Shown: positions 14,615-22,559 of the stretch, piece after piece | Layout: each line of letters starts with the position of its first letter | Position numbering within the stretch: the first letter of the stretch is position 1 | Assembly (NCBI RefSeq): GCF_002150735.1 | Contig: NZ_MUKA01000219.1 | Coordinates: 1 to 32,770 of the forward strand | Origin: Streptomyces africanus | Lineage (GTDB): Bacteria > Actinomycetota > Actinomycetes > Streptomycetales > Streptomycetaceae | Reading direction: 5' to 3' | Length of the DNA stretch: 32,770 nt | Translations under genes and position numbers: made by a program | Notes under the pieces: model-generated | What the model saw: only the letters and a program-made list of their open reading frames with translations | Told to the model about the DNA's origin: nothing | Database searches by the model: none

Positions 14615-15739
14615 TCAGGCGGTGAGCCCGCGGACGCGGAACTGCATGACGCGGTAGGGCCATCCCGCCTGGGTGTTCCACTGACTGACCGACAGGTGCA
14701 GGTCGTCGAGCGTCGACCCGGGGATCACGTAGCCGCCGTACAACTGCGCCACGTGGGTGTCGTCCTCGTTGCCCCAGGACGTGCCCCACAGCAGCGTGCG
14801 GCGGTGGGCGGCGCGCAGGTCCGCCGTGGGGTGATCCGCGACGAGGCCCTCGATGCGGTAGTCGCCCTGGTTGAACCAGGTCAGGACCCACCGGCCGTCG
14901 AGCAGCCGCAGGCACAGCTCGCCGAAGGTGCCGTCCAGTACGGGCGAGGGCGGGTTGCCCCATGCCCAGTGGCTGTCGGGGCCCCGTCCCCACGGCTCGA
15001 AGGCGCCGGGCTCGGTCAGCCTGTCGGGGCGGACCCGGTGCAGGATGACCGGCTTGTTCCGCTGGAACCCGGTGGACAGGACGTAGACGTGGCCGTCGTC
15101 GCCGAGGGCCCAGGTGAGCAGCTGAAACAGGCCGCCGTGCAGGTCCGGGGGGAACACGGCACCGGTGGGGACCCAGGATGCGCCCGAGTCGTCCGACCGC
15201 CAGATCTCCGTGCGCACCACGTTGCCGAGCCCTTTGTTCACCATGGTGTGCAGGTACATGCTGTCGCCGAGGGTGATCACGTCGGACGGCAGCACGGTGG
15301 AGTACTCGGGGTTGTCGTGGTCGTACGGCCACAGCTGCCGGGCGTGCCGTCCACCTACCGCACCGGTCCAGACGACCGGGCGGCCCGGACCGTCGAAGCG
15401 CCCGTAGAGCGCCACGGGCGAGCGCCACCACCCGCCGCCGACCCTGGCCTCCTCGAAGGTGTCGCCGAAGACGAACAGGAGCCGGCCGTCGGGCGTCCGC
15501 GCCGGCACGCCGAGGTCGGTGGCCTCCATGCGGAACCGAGTGGTGAGCTGCGGGCCAGTGAGGTCGGCGACCTTGGAGACGCGGAGGGCGTCCGCCGCCG
15601 CGTGGGCAGGGGTGCGCAGCAGGGGACTCCCCAGGGCCGCTGCGGTGGCCGCTCGGAGGAAACCGGCCCGGCTGAGATGGACCGGGCGGATGGGGGCCCG
15701 GGGTGGACGTGTGGCGCCATCCGGTGTGTTGTCGTGCAT
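14615..15739 (-). CDS. Secreted DUF4185 protein (beta-propeller-like)
   Basis: 374 aa from the ATG at 15739, with AAGGAGCG three bases upstream; the frame beyond it is non-coding. The N-terminus HLSRAGFLRAATAAALGSPL is a Tat-like signal with a degenerate twin-Arg (SRAGFLR), followed by AHAA. The body has the DUF4185 hallmarks GRLLFVFGDTFEEA, YSTVLPSDVITLGDSMYLH, EIWRSDDSGASW, HVYVLSTGFQRNK, WAWGNPP, FGELCLRLLDGRWVLTWFN and YGGYVIPGS. The fold resembles five-bladed propeller glycosidases. The catalytic activity is unknown; binding or hydrolysis of cell-wall or host glycans is the usual proposal. Confidence 0.85.
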   Translation of the reverse strand: MHDNTPDGATRPPRAPIRPVHLSRAGFLRAATAAALGSPLLRTPAHAAADALRVSKVADLTGPQLTTRFRMEATDLGVPARTPDGRLLFVFGDTFEEARVGGGWWRSPVALYGRFDGPGRPVVWTGAVGGRHARQLWPYDHDNPEYSTVLPSDVITLGDSMYLHTMVNKGLGNVVRTEIWRSDDSGASWVPTGAVFPPDLHGGLFQLLTWALGDDGHVYVLSTGFQRNKPVILHRVRPDRLTEPGAFEPWGRGPDSHWAWGNPPSPVLDGTFGELCLRLLDGRWVLTWFNQGDYRIEGLVADHPTADLRAAHRRTLLWGTSWGNEDDTHVAQLYGGYVIPGSTLDDLHLSVSQWNTQAGWPYRVMQFRVRGLTA

Positions 15740-15785
15740 GAACGCTCCTTGTGGAGGAACCGGGGGAGAGGGGCCGGGTGTCCGC

Positions 15786-15804
15786 CCCCACGGACTCCGT
15801 GGGG
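15786..15804 (-). promoter_or_regulatory. Hairpin in the DUF4185 leader
   Basis: An 8-bp stem (CCCCACGG/CCGTGGGG) with a 3-nt loop lies about 45 bases before the DUF4185 start. Its position inside the leader suggests an attenuator or mRNA-stability element rather than a simple terminator. Confidence 0.4.
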
Positions 15805-15852
15805 ACGGACATCGAGTGCCGCGGGCGGCGGCGTGCGCGGACCGCGTCCGCG

Positions 15853-15914
15853 GCGTCGGGTTGTCCCGACGCGGGTGCATGGGTCCGGGACGCGGTCACG
15901 GACCCATGCACCCG
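15853..15914 (-). terminator. Double hairpin after the I36 gene, one with a 16-bp perfect stem
   Basis: 15872-15914: perfect 16-bp arms (first arm CGGGTGCATGGGTCCG) around an 11-nt loop, 18 bases past the I36 stop. 15853-15872: a second 8-bp stem GCGTCGGG/CCCGACGC with a TTGT loop, sharing one base with the first. Together they form an unusually strong termination or processing site between two genes on the same strand. Confidence 0.75.
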
Positions 15915-15931
15915 TGTGATGCGCTCTTGCT

Positions 15932-16360
15932 TCAGCAGACCGGCTTGATCCGGTCCACCCGGCGGCCGAAGTCGTAATTCGAGTTGAAGTCGCCCGGGTT
16001 GACAGGACGCGTGGTGGCCGGGTCCGGCGGCGGCGAGTCCTGGAAGCAGCCACCGACCGAGGCGACGAACGAAGCGACCTTGTCGGCGAGCCCGTGGCTG
16101 CCGAGGAAGACATTGCCCTGGTCGGGGCTCCAGTCGTAGCGCTTGCCCTGGAAGTGGGCCTCCGACCACATGCAGATCCTGCCGGCGGGGCAGTGCGGCA
16201 GGGCGGCGGCCTTCGCGGTGCCCGTGGCCGAACCCACCGTCGCCGCCCGGGGCCGGGCCTCCGACGTCTCCGCGTGCGTGGGGCCGGCCGTGGCCAGGGC
16301 GGCGGTTGCCAGGGCGACCGAGGCCAGCATCGTCCCGATCGCGCGCTTCCGCTTCTTCAT
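15932..16360 (-). CDS. Secreted peptidase-inhibitor I36-like (beta/gamma-crystallin-type) protein
   Basis: 142 aa from the ATG at 16360, with AGAGGAAT upstream; longer starts lie in the divergent promoter. A clear Sec signal (MKKRKRAIGTMLASVALATA, cleavage at THA/ET near 30) precedes a mature domain of about 110 residues with four cysteines (57, 63, 105, 142). HCPAGRICMWSEAHFQGKRY plus NSNYDFG is the family-I36 pattern known from the Streptomyces metalloprotease inhibitor SMPI. It is predicted to be secreted and disulfide-bonded; inhibitor activity is plausible but not shown. It heads the group of three secreted genes and is divergent from the XRE-STAND gene. Confidence 0.8.
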   Translation of the reverse strand: MKKRKRAIGTMLASVALATAALATAGPTHAETSEARPRAATVGSATGTAKAAALPHCPAGRICMWSEAHFQGKRYDWSPDQGNVFLGSHGLADKVASFVASVGGCFQDSPPPDPATTRPVNPGDFNSNYDFGRRVDRIKPVC

Positions 16361-16433
16361 GCGATTCCTCTTTTCCGTTCGTTGTCCGGTCCTGATTGCG
16401 GGACCTGATGCACCGTTTGTAGCCGCTAATCTG

Positions 16434-16492
16434 TTGTTCAGGTCCGGCGGGCCGACGGTGAACAAACGGATGCCGAACAATCCGATCGGCAT
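16434..16492. promoter_or_regulatory. Two inverted repeats in the I36 / XRE-STAND divergent promoter
   Basis: TTGTTCA (16434-16440) pairs with TGAACAA (16459-16465), and ATGCCGA (16470-16476) pairs with TCGGCAT (16486-16492). All arms are perfect. Both lie in the 150-bp gap between the two divergent starts, the second 18 bases before the STAND start. They are plausible operators, possibly for the XRE domain encoded by the right-hand gene. Confidence 0.45.
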
Positions 16493-16510
16493 TGCGGAAA
16501 GGGGCGGTGC

Positions 16511-19459
16511 GTGCCACGGGGAGAGATTCCTCTGGACCCGGACGGCGGTCCTCTGTTCGAATTCGCGGCCCGATTGCGGAAGCTGCGGGAACAGGCCGGC
16601 CGTCCCACCTACCGGGACCTCGCACAGAGGGCGCACTACGGCATCGCGACGCTGTCCTCAGCCGCGGCGGGACGTCAACTCCCCAGCCTGGCCGTCACCC
16701 TCGCCTACGTTCGCGCCTGCGGGGGAGACGAGCGGGAATGGAAGGTGATCTGGCAGCGGACGGCCGACGCGTGCGTCGGTGCGGACGCGTCGGCCGATGC
16801 CGACACGGAGAATCGGAACAGGGGCGGCACCAAGCCTCCCTATGCCGGCCTGTTCGCATTCGGGGAGGCCGATGCCGGATTCTTCTTCGGTCGCGAGAAA
16901 CTCACCGGCGCGCTCGTCGAACACCTGAAGGAAAAACGGCTTCTCGTGTTGTTCGGGGCGTCCGGGTCCGGTAAGTCGTCCGTACTGCGCGCCGGTGTGA
17001 TCCCCGCCTTTCCCGATGGGTCGGCCCTGGTTTTCACGCCCGGCGCGCACCCGCTGGAGGAATGCGGCTCGCGGCTGGCGGCCCGTGCCGGCACCGCTCC
17101 CGGCCCGGTGCACGCCAAACTCGCGGCCGAACCGGGCACCTTCCACCGGATGGTGCGGCAGATCCTCGCCGCGCGGCAGGACACAGGCCCCGCACCCGAG
17201 GAACTACTCGTGGTCGTCGACCAGTTCGAGGAACTGTTCACCCTCTGCCGCGACGTAAAGGAGCGGGAGCGGTTCGTCGCCGCCCTCGTGCACGCCGCGC
17301 AGGCGCCCGACAGCCGCACACGCGTCGCCATCGCCGTACGGTCCGACTTCTACACGCACTGCACGCGGCTGCCCGGTCTCGCCGAGACCCTGCCCCATGC
17401 CCACCACTCCGTCGGCCCGATGACCGCCGAGGAGCTGAGGGCCGCGATCGTCCAGCCCGCCGCCCGCTGCCGGCTCACCGTCGAGAGTGCTCTGCTGACC
17501 GCCCTCACGGCCGATGCCCACGGCCGGCCCGGGGCGCTGCCCCTGCTGTCGCACGCTCTGCTGGAGACCTGGAAGCGGCGGCGGGGCAACGCGCTCACGC
17601 TGGCCGGCTACCGCGCTGCGGGCGGCTTCGAGGGCGCGCTCACCCAGACCGCCGAGGAGTTGCACGACGCCTTGGACGGCTGCAGGCAGGAGGCCGCGCG
17701 GCGGCTGTTCGTGCGGCTCGTCGCGCTGGGCGAGGGCACCGAGGACACCAAGCGCCGCGTGCCGCGCCAGGAACTCGACAGCGGCCCGGACACCGATTTC
17801 GTCCTCGAACAAGCGACCAGGGCGAGGCTGCTGACCGCCGACGGCGACCATGTGGAGATCGCCCACGAGGCGCTGATCCGGTGCTGGCCCCGGCTCGCCA
17901 GGTGGCTGGAGGAGGACCGCGGCCAGGAGCGCCTGCACCGCGAGCTCACCGCGGCCACGACGCTCTGGGAGTCCATGGACCACGACCCGGACACCCTCTA
18001 CCGCGGGGCGCGCCTCGCCGCCGCGAGGGAACTCCCGCCGCAGGTGCTGACCGCCCGGGAACGCGCCTTCCTCGATGCCGGCGAATCGGCGGCGCAGCAG
18101 GCGCAACAGCGGGACCGCCACCGCCTGCGCCGCTTGCGCAGACTGTCCGGGGCCCTGGTCGTCCTGCTGCTCTGTGCGGTGACCGCCGCCGGTTTCGCCG
18201 TACGGGCACAGGACACCGTCACACGGCAGCGTAACGAGGCCGTGGCCCTGCAGGCCGCTGCCGAGTCCGTGCGGCTCAGCCAGCACAGTCCGTCCCTGGC
18301 GGTGCAGATCGCCCTGGCCGCCTATCGCCAGTCCCCGCAGGAGCGCACCCGGGACGCCCTGCTCAGCACGCTGTCCGTCGCGTCGATGGGCTCCCAGGCG
18401 CTCGGATCCCGACCGGCCGGGCAGGCACCCGCCGAGCACACCCCGGCCGGGCACGCACCGGCCGTGACCGCCGACGGTCGCACCCTGGCCATGGCCGACG
18501 GCTCGCGGATCGTCCTGTGGGACATGAGCAACCCGCGACTGCCCCGCCGGCTCGGCACCCTCGACGCGGACGGAGTCGGCCTCAACGCGATCGAGTTCAC
18601 CGGGGACGGTGACACGCTGGCCGGGACGGGCGTCGACCGCGTGCTCCGACTATGGGACGTTTCCGACCCGCGGAATCCGGCCCTGCTGTCGAAACGGCCC
18701 ACCGGCCACTCCGGCCCCCTCTACTCGATCGCCCTTCGCCGCGACGGCCGCATGGCCGCCACAAGCAGTTTTGACGACACCATCCGCCTGTGGGACATCA
18801 CCGACCCGGCCCGCCCCCGGATGCTGGGCACGCTCACCGGGCACGAGGGAAACGTCAAGCCCGTGGCCTTCAGCCCCGACGGGAGGACCCTGGCCTCAGG
18901 CTCCGACGACCGCGACGTCCGCATCTGGGACGTGACCGACCCGCACCACGCCGTCCCCGTCGCCGTCCTCGAAGGCCATCGGCATTTCGTGGACGCCCTC
19001 GCCTACAGCCGGGACGGCCGTACGCTGCTGAGCGGGAGTGACGACCGCACGGCGAAGCTGTGGGACGTCAGCGCTCTTCCCCGGCACCGGGAACTGGGTG
19101 AGCTGGCGAGACACGCCGATATCGTCACCGGCGTGGCCTTCGCCCCGCACGGCCGCACGGCGGTGACCGTCGGCGTGGACGGCGCGGTGAACGTGTGGGA
19201 CGTGACCGACCGCGCGCACCCCGCACACCTGGCCCACCTCACCAACCCCCGCGGGACGGTGAAGGAGGTGCGTCCTCTCGCGGCGAACGGCACCTTCCTC
19301 ACCGTGACAGCCCACTACAGCGTCCAGATCTGGTACACCGACCTGGACCGGGCGCTCGCCGACGCCTGCGACCGCATCCGGACCACCATCGGCCGCGACC
19401 AGTGGGCCCGCCACTTCCCCCGCCTCGACTACGCCCCGCCCTGCCCGCGCCGCACGTGA
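16511..19459 (+). CDS. XRE-HTH / nSTAND NTPase / TM / WD40 protein
   Basis: 982 aa from the GTG at 16511 (AAGGGG upstream). Residues 15-85 are an XRE-like helix-turn-helix (FAARLRKLREQAGRPTYRDL, AQRAHYGIATLSSAAAGRQL). About 110-460 is an nSTAND1-type NTPase, opening with YAGLFAFGEADAGFFFGRE, with Walker A GASGSGKS (149-156), Walker B LLVVVDQFEELF (232-243) and VEIAHEALIRCWPRLARWL closing the winged-helix part. A single membrane segment at about 546-565 (LVVLLLCAVTAAGFAV) follows a basic stretch. About 650-960 holds seven WD blades (IVLWDMSNP, LRLWDVSDP, IRLWDITDP, VRIWDVTDP, AKLWDVSAL, VNVWDVTDR, VQIWYTDLD). This predicts a cytoplasmic DNA-binding switch with the propeller outside the membrane or membrane-bound. 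Its biological signal is unknown. Confidence 0.93.
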   Translation: MPRGEIPLDPDGGPLFEFAARLRKLREQAGRPTYRDLAQRAHYGIATLSSAAAGRQLPSLAVTLAYVRACGGDEREWKVIWQRTADACVGADASADADTENRNRGGTKPPYAGLFAFGEADAGFFFGREKLTGALVEHLKEKRLLVLFGASGSGKSSVLRAGVIPAFPDGSALVFTPGAHPLEECGSRLAARAGTAPGPVHAKLAAEPGTFHRMVRQILAARQDTGPAPEELLVVVDQFEELFTLCRDVKERERFVAALVHAAQAPDSRTRVAIAVRSDFYTHCTRLPGLAETLPHAHHSVGPMTAEELRAAIVQPAARCRLTVESALLTALTADAHGRPGALPLLSHALLETWKRRRGNALTLAGYRAAGGFEGALTQTAEELHDALDGCRQEAARRLFVRLVALGEGTEDTKRRVPRQELDSGPDTDFVLEQATRARLLTADGDHVEIAHEALIRCWPRLARWLEEDRGQERLHRELTAATTLWESMDHDPDTLYRGARLAAARELPPQVLTARERAFLDAGESAAQQAQQRDRHRLRRLRRLSGALVVLLLCAVTAAGFAVRAQDTVTRQRNEAVALQAAAESVRLSQHSPSLAVQIALAAYRQSPQERTRDALLSTLSVASMGSQALGSRPAGQAPAEHTPAGHAPAVTADGRTLAMADGSRIVLWDMSNPRLPRRLGTLDADGVGLNAIEFTGDGDTLAGTGVDRVLRLWDVSDPRNPALLSKRPTGHSGPLYSIALRRDGRMAATSSFDDTIRLWDITDPARPRMLGTLTGHEGNVKPVAFSPDGRTLASGSDDRDVRIWDVTDPHHAVPVAVLEGHRHFVDALAYSRDGRTLLSGSDDRTAKLWDVSALPRHRELGELARHADIVTGVAFAPHGRTAVTVGVDGAVNVWDVTDRAHPAHLAHLTNPRGTVKEVRPLAANGTFLTVTAHYSVQIWYTDLDRALADACDRIRTTIGRDQWARHFPRLDYAPPCPRRT

Positions 19460-19522
19460 GGCGGGCGCGGCGATCCCGCTGCCGACGAGTGTCCCGGCCG
19501 CCCGGCCGCGCTTGTAGAAGGC

Positions 19523-19612
19523 TTAGGGGTCCTGACAGAGGCATTGGACGTGGCGGTGGGTGATCAGGCAGGTGGCGAGGCCGAGGAAGGCTTCGTGACC
19601 CGCTTTGCCGGG
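19523..19612 (-). pseudogene. IS5-type transposase C-terminal remnant (second copy type)
   Basis: The minus strand reads KAGHEAFLGLATCLITHRHV and QCLCQDP to a stop at 19523. This is the usual end of another IS5-group transposase (HEAFLGLA-x-x-LI-x-HR-V-x-LC). About 25 codons only. It differs from the remnant at 185-345, so two IS5-type elements have left scraps here. Confidence 0.65.
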
Positions 19613-19830
19613 GGGAGCGCCATCGCCTCACGCTGAAACCCCTTGCGGATAGCCGCGTCACTGGTCTCGATCACCTCGAAGATCTCGCGGTAGGCATCCC
19701 GCCTGTAATCGAGAAGGCGCTCCAGGTCCACCGGCTTCAGCGAGCCCTCCGGCTCACTGCGTTTGTGTCGAAGATGATCAAATAAGCCTCCCTGCGCGTA
19801 CGGACGCAGTGTCTCAGCGGCGCCCGGCTC
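19613..19830 (-). pseudogene. Fragment of an unrecognised gene fused to the IS5 scrap
   Basis: A coherent minus-strand reading (YAQGGLFDHLRHKRSEPEGS, LKPVDLERLLDYRRDAYREI, FEVIETSDAAIRKGFQREAM) is amphipathic and charged, with good codon bias. It then runs into the IS5 remnant around 19613 in another frame, and no start is evident. It looks like a truncated host or mobile-element gene. I do not recognise the family. The plus strand from 19831 to 19974 holds only the leader of the VOC gene. Confidence 0.35.
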
Positions 19831-19974
19831 GCGGGTTGGCTGTAACGGTGCTCAGGCGCGATCCAGATTTTTTCGGAGTCCGGCAGCCTGAGGATGTCGA
19901 GAACGTGCCAGCGGCTCCGTCCCAGGGACATCAGCGGCCACCACCGGCCGTACGAGGTAGAAGGAGAAACCAGC

Positions 19975-20415
19975 ATGGCGATTCAGCGGATGGACAACGT
20001 CGGCATCGTCGTCGAGGACATGGATGCCGCCATCGCGTTCTTCGTGGAACTCGGTATGGAGCTGGAGGGCAGGGCGGAGGTCGAGGGCCTCTTCGCCGAC
20101 CAGTGCACCGGAATCGACGGCGTCCGCTGCGACATCGCGATGCTCCGGACCCCGGACGGCCACAGCCGGCTTGAGCTGGCGAAGTACCGCAGCCCCGCGG
20201 CGATCAGCGCCGGGCCGCGTAACCGGCCGCACAACATTGTGGGCACGCACCGCGTCATGTTCGCCGTCGACGACATCGAGGACACCGTTGCCCGCCTGCG
20301 CCCTCACGGCGCTGAACTTGTCGGCGAGATCGCCCGATTCGAGGACAGCTACCTGCTCTGCTACGTGCGCGGCCCGGAGGGCATCATCGTCGGACTGGCC
20401 CAGCAACTGCGCTGA
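19975..20415 (+). CDS. VOC-superfamily (glyoxalase-like) protein
   Basis: 146 aa from the ATG at 19975, with AAGGAG nine bases upstream. Two beta-alpha-beta-beta-beta VOC modules are visible: MDNVGIVVEDMDAAIAFFVE through DIAMLRTPDGHSRLELAKY, then HRVMFAVDDIEDTVARLRPH through LLCYVRGPEGIIVGLAQQL. Possible metal ligands are limited to His, Glu and Asp positions such as LELAKY and the HRVMF His. Members are dioxygenases, isomerases, lyases or drug-binding proteins; the substrate cannot be assigned. A decayed PPOX-like start follows 17 bases later with a near-identical ribosome site. Confidence 0.88.
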   Translation: MAIQRMDNVGIVVEDMDAAIAFFVELGMELEGRAEVEGLFADQCTGIDGVRCDIAMLRTPDGHSRLELAKYRSPAAISAGPRNRPHNIVGTHRVMFAVDDIEDTVARLRPHGAELVGEIARFEDSYLLCYVRGPEGIIVGLAQQLR

Positions 20416-20432
20416 GAAGGAGAAACCGAACC

Positions 20433-20505
20433 GTGCAGCCGAACGAGATCATCAAGGTTCTGCACCGCCGATCAGCCACGAGTTGCTGGCCCGTGACGTG
20501 ACGGC
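20433..20505 (+). pseudogene. N-terminal scrap of a PPOX-type (flavin/F420) oxidase gene
   Basis: A GTG behind AAGGAGAAACC opens MQPNEIIKVLHR. One base out of frame the DNA continues PISHELLARDVT, the usual beginning of pyridoxamine-phosphate-oxidase-like F420/FMN proteins, and then turns into unrelated sequence. It was probably the second gene of an operon with the VOC protein, now truncated and frameshifted. Confidence 0.5.
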
Positions 20506-20509
20506 GGGG

Positions 20510-21049
20510 CGGGCGTGTGGCGGTGCTGAACCCGCCTGCGGTGTCCCGGAGGTGTGTGGTGTGGCCGAGGCTCTTGGCGATTGCGGCGGCCTCGGCGGCG
20601 AGGATGAGCAGGCCTCACTGTGCGGCACCGGCCTTCCCTGCCTCACCGAGAGCAGGGTCTTCGGCAGCGTTGAGGGCGAGGGTGGGGGCCTGGTCAAGCC
20701 ATCCGGCCTGGCGTGCGGGCACTGCTTGTTGGCGGACGGCTTCAGCGATGGCGAGTGGTGGGCCTGCGGCGTGGGCGAGCTGGCGGGCGCGGCCGGCGGC
20801 CATCCATCCGAGGTCTGAGGCGTTGAGCTTGAATGAGGACGCGCGTGGCCGGGAGGCAGCTGTGCGCCAGCACGGGGTAGTGCTCGGTACCGGTGGCCTG
20901 GTGGCCTGCGCGCAGAAGGCGGGACAGTCGTGTGGCGGAACTGCCGTCGTTGGAGGCGTTGAGGGGGCGGCGGCGGTGACCGCCAGGCTCGCGAGCAGTT
21001 TCCTTCGATTCACCGCGTCGTCACCGTCCTCACTCCCTGGACGTCCCAC
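20510..21049 (-). pseudogene. Degenerate TPR-type regulator C-terminal region
   Basis: The minus strand contains NRRKLLASLAVTAAA (near 21010), then in a shifted frame SSFKLNASDLGWMAAGRARQ, LAHAAGPPLAIAEAVRQQAV, PARQAGWLDQAPTLALNAAE, and in a third frame LLILAAEAAAIAKSLGHTTH. This is the helical repeat part common in Streptomyces XRE-TPR regulators, with the HTH lost, several frameshifts and a large internal deletion after NRRKLLASLA. Non-functional. Confidence 0.55.
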
Positions 21050-21132
21050 GGTAGGTGCGGGAAGCAGCGGGTACAGGCCGGTTGAAACACAGCCTGGGAC
21101 CCGACCTCACGCTGGGAGGCGCACTTCGCTGC

Positions 21133-21870
21133 TTACGGCATGCCCGATCGCCGCAGCCGTGGCCTCGTGCGCTGGTTTTGGCGAAGCACTGTCGTGTAGC
21201 CCCCCGCTGCTGTCAGTTGTCCGACGGTGCCGTGGAAGGCAACGCGCCCCCGGCTGAGGACGGTTGCGGTGGAGCATGCTTCGGTGATGTCCTCAAGCAG
21301 ATGGGTTGTGAGCACGACACAGGCAGCCTGCCCCATGTCGCGCAGCAGGGCATGGAATTCACCTCTTCGTTCGAGGTCGAGGCCTGCCGTGGGTTCGTCC
21401 AGGAGGAGCAGTTCGGGATCGTTGACGATGGCCTGAGCGATACCGACCCGCTGCTTCATCCCGCCGGAGAGGGTTCGCAGTCTGCGGTCGATTCGATCGG
21501 CGAGACCAACCTGGTCGGCGGCTTCCTCCACCGCGGCGGGGATGGTGGTGCCCGGCATCTCCTTCAGCCATGCGGCATAGGAGAGGAACTCTCGCACGGT
21601 GAAGCTGCGGTAGACGCCGAAGTGCTGCGGCAGGTAACCGAGCCGGCGGCGGATCTCCAGGCGCTGGGATGGGATGGTGGGGTCGCGGCCCAGCAAGGTG
21701 AGGGTGCCCTCGCTGGGGGCGGCCGCGGTGGCGAGGGTGCGGATCAGAGTGGACTTGCCTGCGCCGTTGGAGCCGAGTACGCCGTGGACACCTGGGCCGA
21801 GGTCGAGATCCACGCCATCCACGGCGAGGGCGCGGCGCAGGCGTACGGACAGGTTCACAGTGCGGATCAT
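21133..21870 (-). CDS. ABC transporter ATP-binding protein
   Basis: 245 aa from the ATG at 21870 with AGGAGGACGCC upstream; it overlaps the preceding gene's stop as ATGA. All ABC motifs are present: Walker A GSNGAGKS, Q-loop LPQHFGVY, signature LSGGMKQRVGIA, Walker B LLLLDEPTAGLDL and the switch His in VVLTTHLLEDI. The ATPase resembles those of ABC-2 or bacitracin/antibiotic-type exporters. Its partners are the two membrane genes directly upstream, giving a three-gene operon (membrane 461 aa, membrane 230 aa, ATPase). The cargo is unknown. Confidence 0.93.
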   Translation of the reverse strand: MIRTVNLSVRLRRALAVDGVDLDLGPGVHGVLGSNGAGKSTLIRTLATAAAPSEGTLTLLGRDPTIPSQRLEIRRRLGYLPQHFGVYRSFTVREFLSYAAWLKEMPGTTIPAAVEEAADQVGLADRIDRRLRTLSGGMKQRVGIAQAIVNDPELLLLDEPTAGLDLERRGEFHALLRDMGQAACVVLTTHLLEDITEACSTATVLSRGRVAFHGTVGQLTAAGGYTTVLRQNQRTRPRLRRSGMP

Positions 21871-22559
21871 CGGCGTCCTCCTGCGCGGTCGAAGGCATGG
21901 CGGCGCTTTGCCAGAAGGTGAACGAGCACGGCCGCGCCGATGGCCCACCACATCTGTGCCGAGCCCCCGATCAGCTCCCTGAGCACCTCGGGCAGCAAAT
22001 CTTCCAAGCCCTTGTGCCGGTTGCCGCGTTTCTTGTCGATTACCTCGGTGAAAGCACCCACGATCACCATCCAGCCGGTCGTGGTCACCAGCGCGGCTGG
22101 CCAGCCGCCGATGTAGGAGCTGGCCAGCAGGGTGAACAGCGTGAGGGTCAGTGCCGGCAGGAGCCACGTGGCGGCGCCGGGTGCCCAGCGGTTGTCGGGT
22201 AGCAGCTGGGCCATCGCGGTGAGCAGGGGAAGGCAGATCAGGAGGATTTGCCCATTGCGGATCAGTAGGATCCGCAGGCCGCCGGCCGGGGTGGTGCGGG
22301 TGACTTCGGCGAACGGGTCGGCGCGACCGCCGTAGCTGCTGGCCACGCACAGCAGGGGCAGTACCGGGGCGACCGCCAGCAGCATCGGCAACGCGGTCTC
22401 CGAGTGCCCGGCGTGAGCGAGCCACACCCCCACGGCACATACGGCGATAACGGCCAGCAGCCATGGCAACCGCGGCCCTCGTGCCGCCCGAAGCGACGGT
22501 GCGGACGTCAGCCGGCGCAGGGCCATGGTGGGCCAGAAGGCGGGGCGTGCAGCTGCCAT
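21867..22559 (-). CDS. Membrane subunit of the ABC operon
   Basis: 230 aa. The ATG at 22559 overlaps the preceding TGA (TGATG) and its own stop overlaps the ATPase start, so the three genes are coupled. Six or so hydrophobic helices are seen, e.g. LPWLLAVIAVCAVGVWLAH, TALPMLLAVAPVLPLLCVA, ILLICLPLLTAMAQLL, LLPALTLTLFTLLASSYIGG and MWWAIGAAVLVHLLAKRR. The segment SYGGRADPFAEVTRTTPAGG between helices resembles the family of small zinc- or antibiotic-export-type permeases. Permease role inferred from context. Confidence 0.75.
   Translation of the reverse strand: MAAARPAFWPTMALRRLTSAPSLRAARGPRLPWLLAVIAVCAVGVWLAHAGHSETALPMLLAVAPVLPLLCVASSYGGRADPFAEVTRTTPAGGLRILLIRNGQILLICLPLLTAMAQLLPDNRWAPGAATWLLPALTLTLFTLLASSYIGGWPAALVTTTGWMVIVGAFTEVIDKKRGNRHKGLEDLLPEVLRELIGGSAQMWWAIGAAVLVHLLAKRRHAFDRAGGRR

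Noticed and set aside
14475..16625. 716-codon minus-strand ORF
   Set aside because: It reads out of frame through three secreted-protein genes with signal peptides; composition is typical of a shadow.
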